Shown in pieces: positions 8,262 through 9,270 of a DNA stretch of 9,270 nucleotides. Source of the DNA: an uncultured Eubacteriales bacterium (GTDB lineage: Bacteria > Bacillota_A > Clostridia > Christensenellales > Aristaeellaceae); assembly GCA_902766515.1 (NCBI GenBank), contig CACXEB010000051.1:1-9270 (forward strand), written 5' to 3'. The stretch's first letter is position 1. Every line of letters starts with the position of its first letter. Position numbers and translations under genes: made by a program. The notes beneath the pieces are model-generated. The model was not told the origin of the DNA. It was given only the letters and a program-made list of their open reading frames with translations, and made no database searches.

Positions 8262-9270
8262 AGCGAAACCGCACCAAAAAAGAGCATAAGGCAAACATGA
8301 ACGCCCGCTACCTGGTCTTCCTGCTGGGGCTGCTGCTGAGCGGCGTGGTGCTGGTGATGGGCCTGTATCGCTTGCAGATCGTCAACGGTGAAAACTATGC
8401 GGAGCGCGCGGGCACGCGGTCCAACAAGACGATCGTCCTCAAGGGCAGCCGCGGCATGATCACGGACGCCGAGGGCGTCATCCTCGCCAAGAGCGAGAAG
8501 ATCTACAACGTGACCTTCCAGCGCGACAATTCGCAGTCCAGCACGGCACAGTACCGCGCGTTCACCCAGGCGATCATCGATACCATCGGGATCCTGGTCA
8601 AATACGACAGCGATATTTCGGTCACATTCCCGATCGAGCGGGACGTTGAAACGGGCGACTGGACGTTCAATTTCGGCAAGGGCATTTCCGAAGAGGCAAC
8701 CGCGACGCGCATGAGCCAGTGGCGGTCCAACCATTACCTGACCGCGACGCGCTATCCGACGGCGGAATCGTGCCTGAACCGCCTGAAAAGCCGCTACCAG
8801 ATGCCGGAGGACATCGATGAGACCACCATGCTCAAGGTGATGGCCGTGTACTCCGAGATGCAGATGAATATCTTCAACTCGCTGCCCGTGGTCATCGCCA
8901 AGGACGTGTCCTTCAGCGCCGTGGGCGAGATCGAGGGGCGCAGCGTGCTGCTGCCGGGCATCGCTATCGAGGTGGGCGAGAAGCGCGTGTATCCGCGGGC
9001 GACCCTGGCGTCGCAGATCATCGGGTATACCGGCAAGATCCAGAGCTACAACTCCTATTATGAGAACTACCAGTCGTCGGGCTACGCGCTGAACGACGAG
9101 GTCGGCCTGGACGGCATCGAAAAGAGCCAGGAGAACTGGCTGACCGCCTGCATCCGGGACCGGCAGGGCAGCCGCGTCATGGAGCGCGACAGCAACGGCA
9201 AGCTGACCCGGCAGATCAGCTACGACGAGCCGAAGAACGGCAACAACGTCAAGCTGACCCTGATCGCCTC
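8258..9270 (+). CDS. mrdA: Penicillin-binding protein 2 (class B PBP, MrdA/PbpA type), 3' truncated by the window
   Basis: The frame is open to the window edge (337 codons plus two bases); only the N-terminal part of a class B transpeptidase is visible. In the Rod complex PBP2 cross-links the strands polymerised by RodA. A basic cytoplasmic start (KRNRTKKEHK, 2-11) precedes one membrane helix (about 18-37), then LQIVNGENYAERA (39-51) and the pedestal motif SRGMITDAEGVILA (64-77; family form RGxIxDxxGxxLA). Further motifs are LPGI (232-235), RVYPRATLASQIIGYTG (243-259) and the GLDGIEKSQE signature (283-292), followed by the tract with RDRQGSRVME. The serine active-site SxxK, SxN and KTG motifs lie beyond the window and cannot be checked. 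TTG at 8258 is preferred because of its strong SD and four-base overlap with mreD; ATG at 8297 would still leave a membrane helix. Position after mreBCD favours the elongation PBP2 over the divisome PBP. Confidence 0.9.
   Translation, partial: MKRNRTKKEHKANMNARYLVFLLGLLLSGVVLVMGLYRLQIVNGENYAERAGTRSNKTIVLKGSRGMITDAEGVILAKSEKIYNVTFQRDNSQSSTAQYRAFTQAIIDTIGILVKYDSDISVTFPIERDVETGDWTFNFGKGISEEATATRMSQWRSNHYLTATRYPTAESCLNRLKSRYQMPEDIDETTMLKVMAVYSEMQMNIFNSLPVVIAKDVSFSAVGEIEGRSVLLPGIAIEVGEKRVYPRATLASQIIGYTGKIQSYNSYYENYQSSGYALNDEVGLDGIEKSQENWLTACIRDRQGSRVMERDSNGKLTRQISYDEPKNGNNVKLTLIA

Overview
This window reads as chromosomal core-genome DNA from a high-GC (about 60-65% by eye) member of the Firmicutes/Bacillota, most likely an uncultured-type clostridial lineage. 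The evidence is the Asp23 to FakA pair, the maf to mreBCD to penicillin-binding protein 2 order, strong Shine-Dalgarno (SD) sites, and GTG and TTG starts. I cannot name a genus. Every supported gene is on the + strand and genes are tightly packed. I see no mobile element, tRNA, rRNA or CRISPR array.

Layout. Positions 1-191 hold the end of an upstream unit, an intrinsic terminator (54-87) and a sigma-A-like promoter (126-154). Operon 1 is an Asp23/Gls24 protein (192-542) overlapping by one base a FakA/YloV-type DAK2 protein (542-2188), and it ends in a strong terminator hairpin (2215-2251). The U-tract of that hairpin runs directly into the SD of the next gene. That gene (2264-3556) encodes one polypeptide with an N-terminal HAD phosphatase and a C-terminal thymidylate kinase. 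It overlaps mnmA (3544-4617; tRNA 2-thiouridylase) by 13 bases. An extended -10 promoter (4640-4648) straight after mnmA starts the envelope cluster: maf (4712-5281), mreB (5300-6343), mreC (6349-7593), mreD (7590-8261) and a class B penicillin-binding protein of the PBP2/MrdA type (8258 to the window end, cut off before its transpeptidase domain).

How they work together. maf-mreBCD-mrdA is the cell-elongation module. MreB filaments, the bitopic MreC, the polytopic MreD and PBP2 form the Rod complex that directs side-wall peptidoglycan synthesis. Maf is a septation-associated nucleotide pyrophosphatase often found next to mreB. Asp23 is a membrane/cell-envelope-associated protein and FakA is the kinase subunit of exogenous fatty acid activation. 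The HAD-Tmk fusion and Maf both act on nucleotide phosphates, and Tmk supplies dTDP.

The genes are ordinary housekeeping families, but several carry unusual changes. The main ones are the HAD-Tmk fusion, an MreB with Lys where the catalytic Glu of the usual IEEP motif should be, and a FakA whose middle-domain Cys/His/His metal-site positions are all replaced. There is also an MreC with a roughly 115-residue Pro/Thr-rich, acid-ended extracytoplasmic tail, and an MreD with an enlarged basic cytoplasmic loop. I found no clear new multi-gene system. The most promising leads are the fusion protein and the apparent co-divergence of the Rod components.
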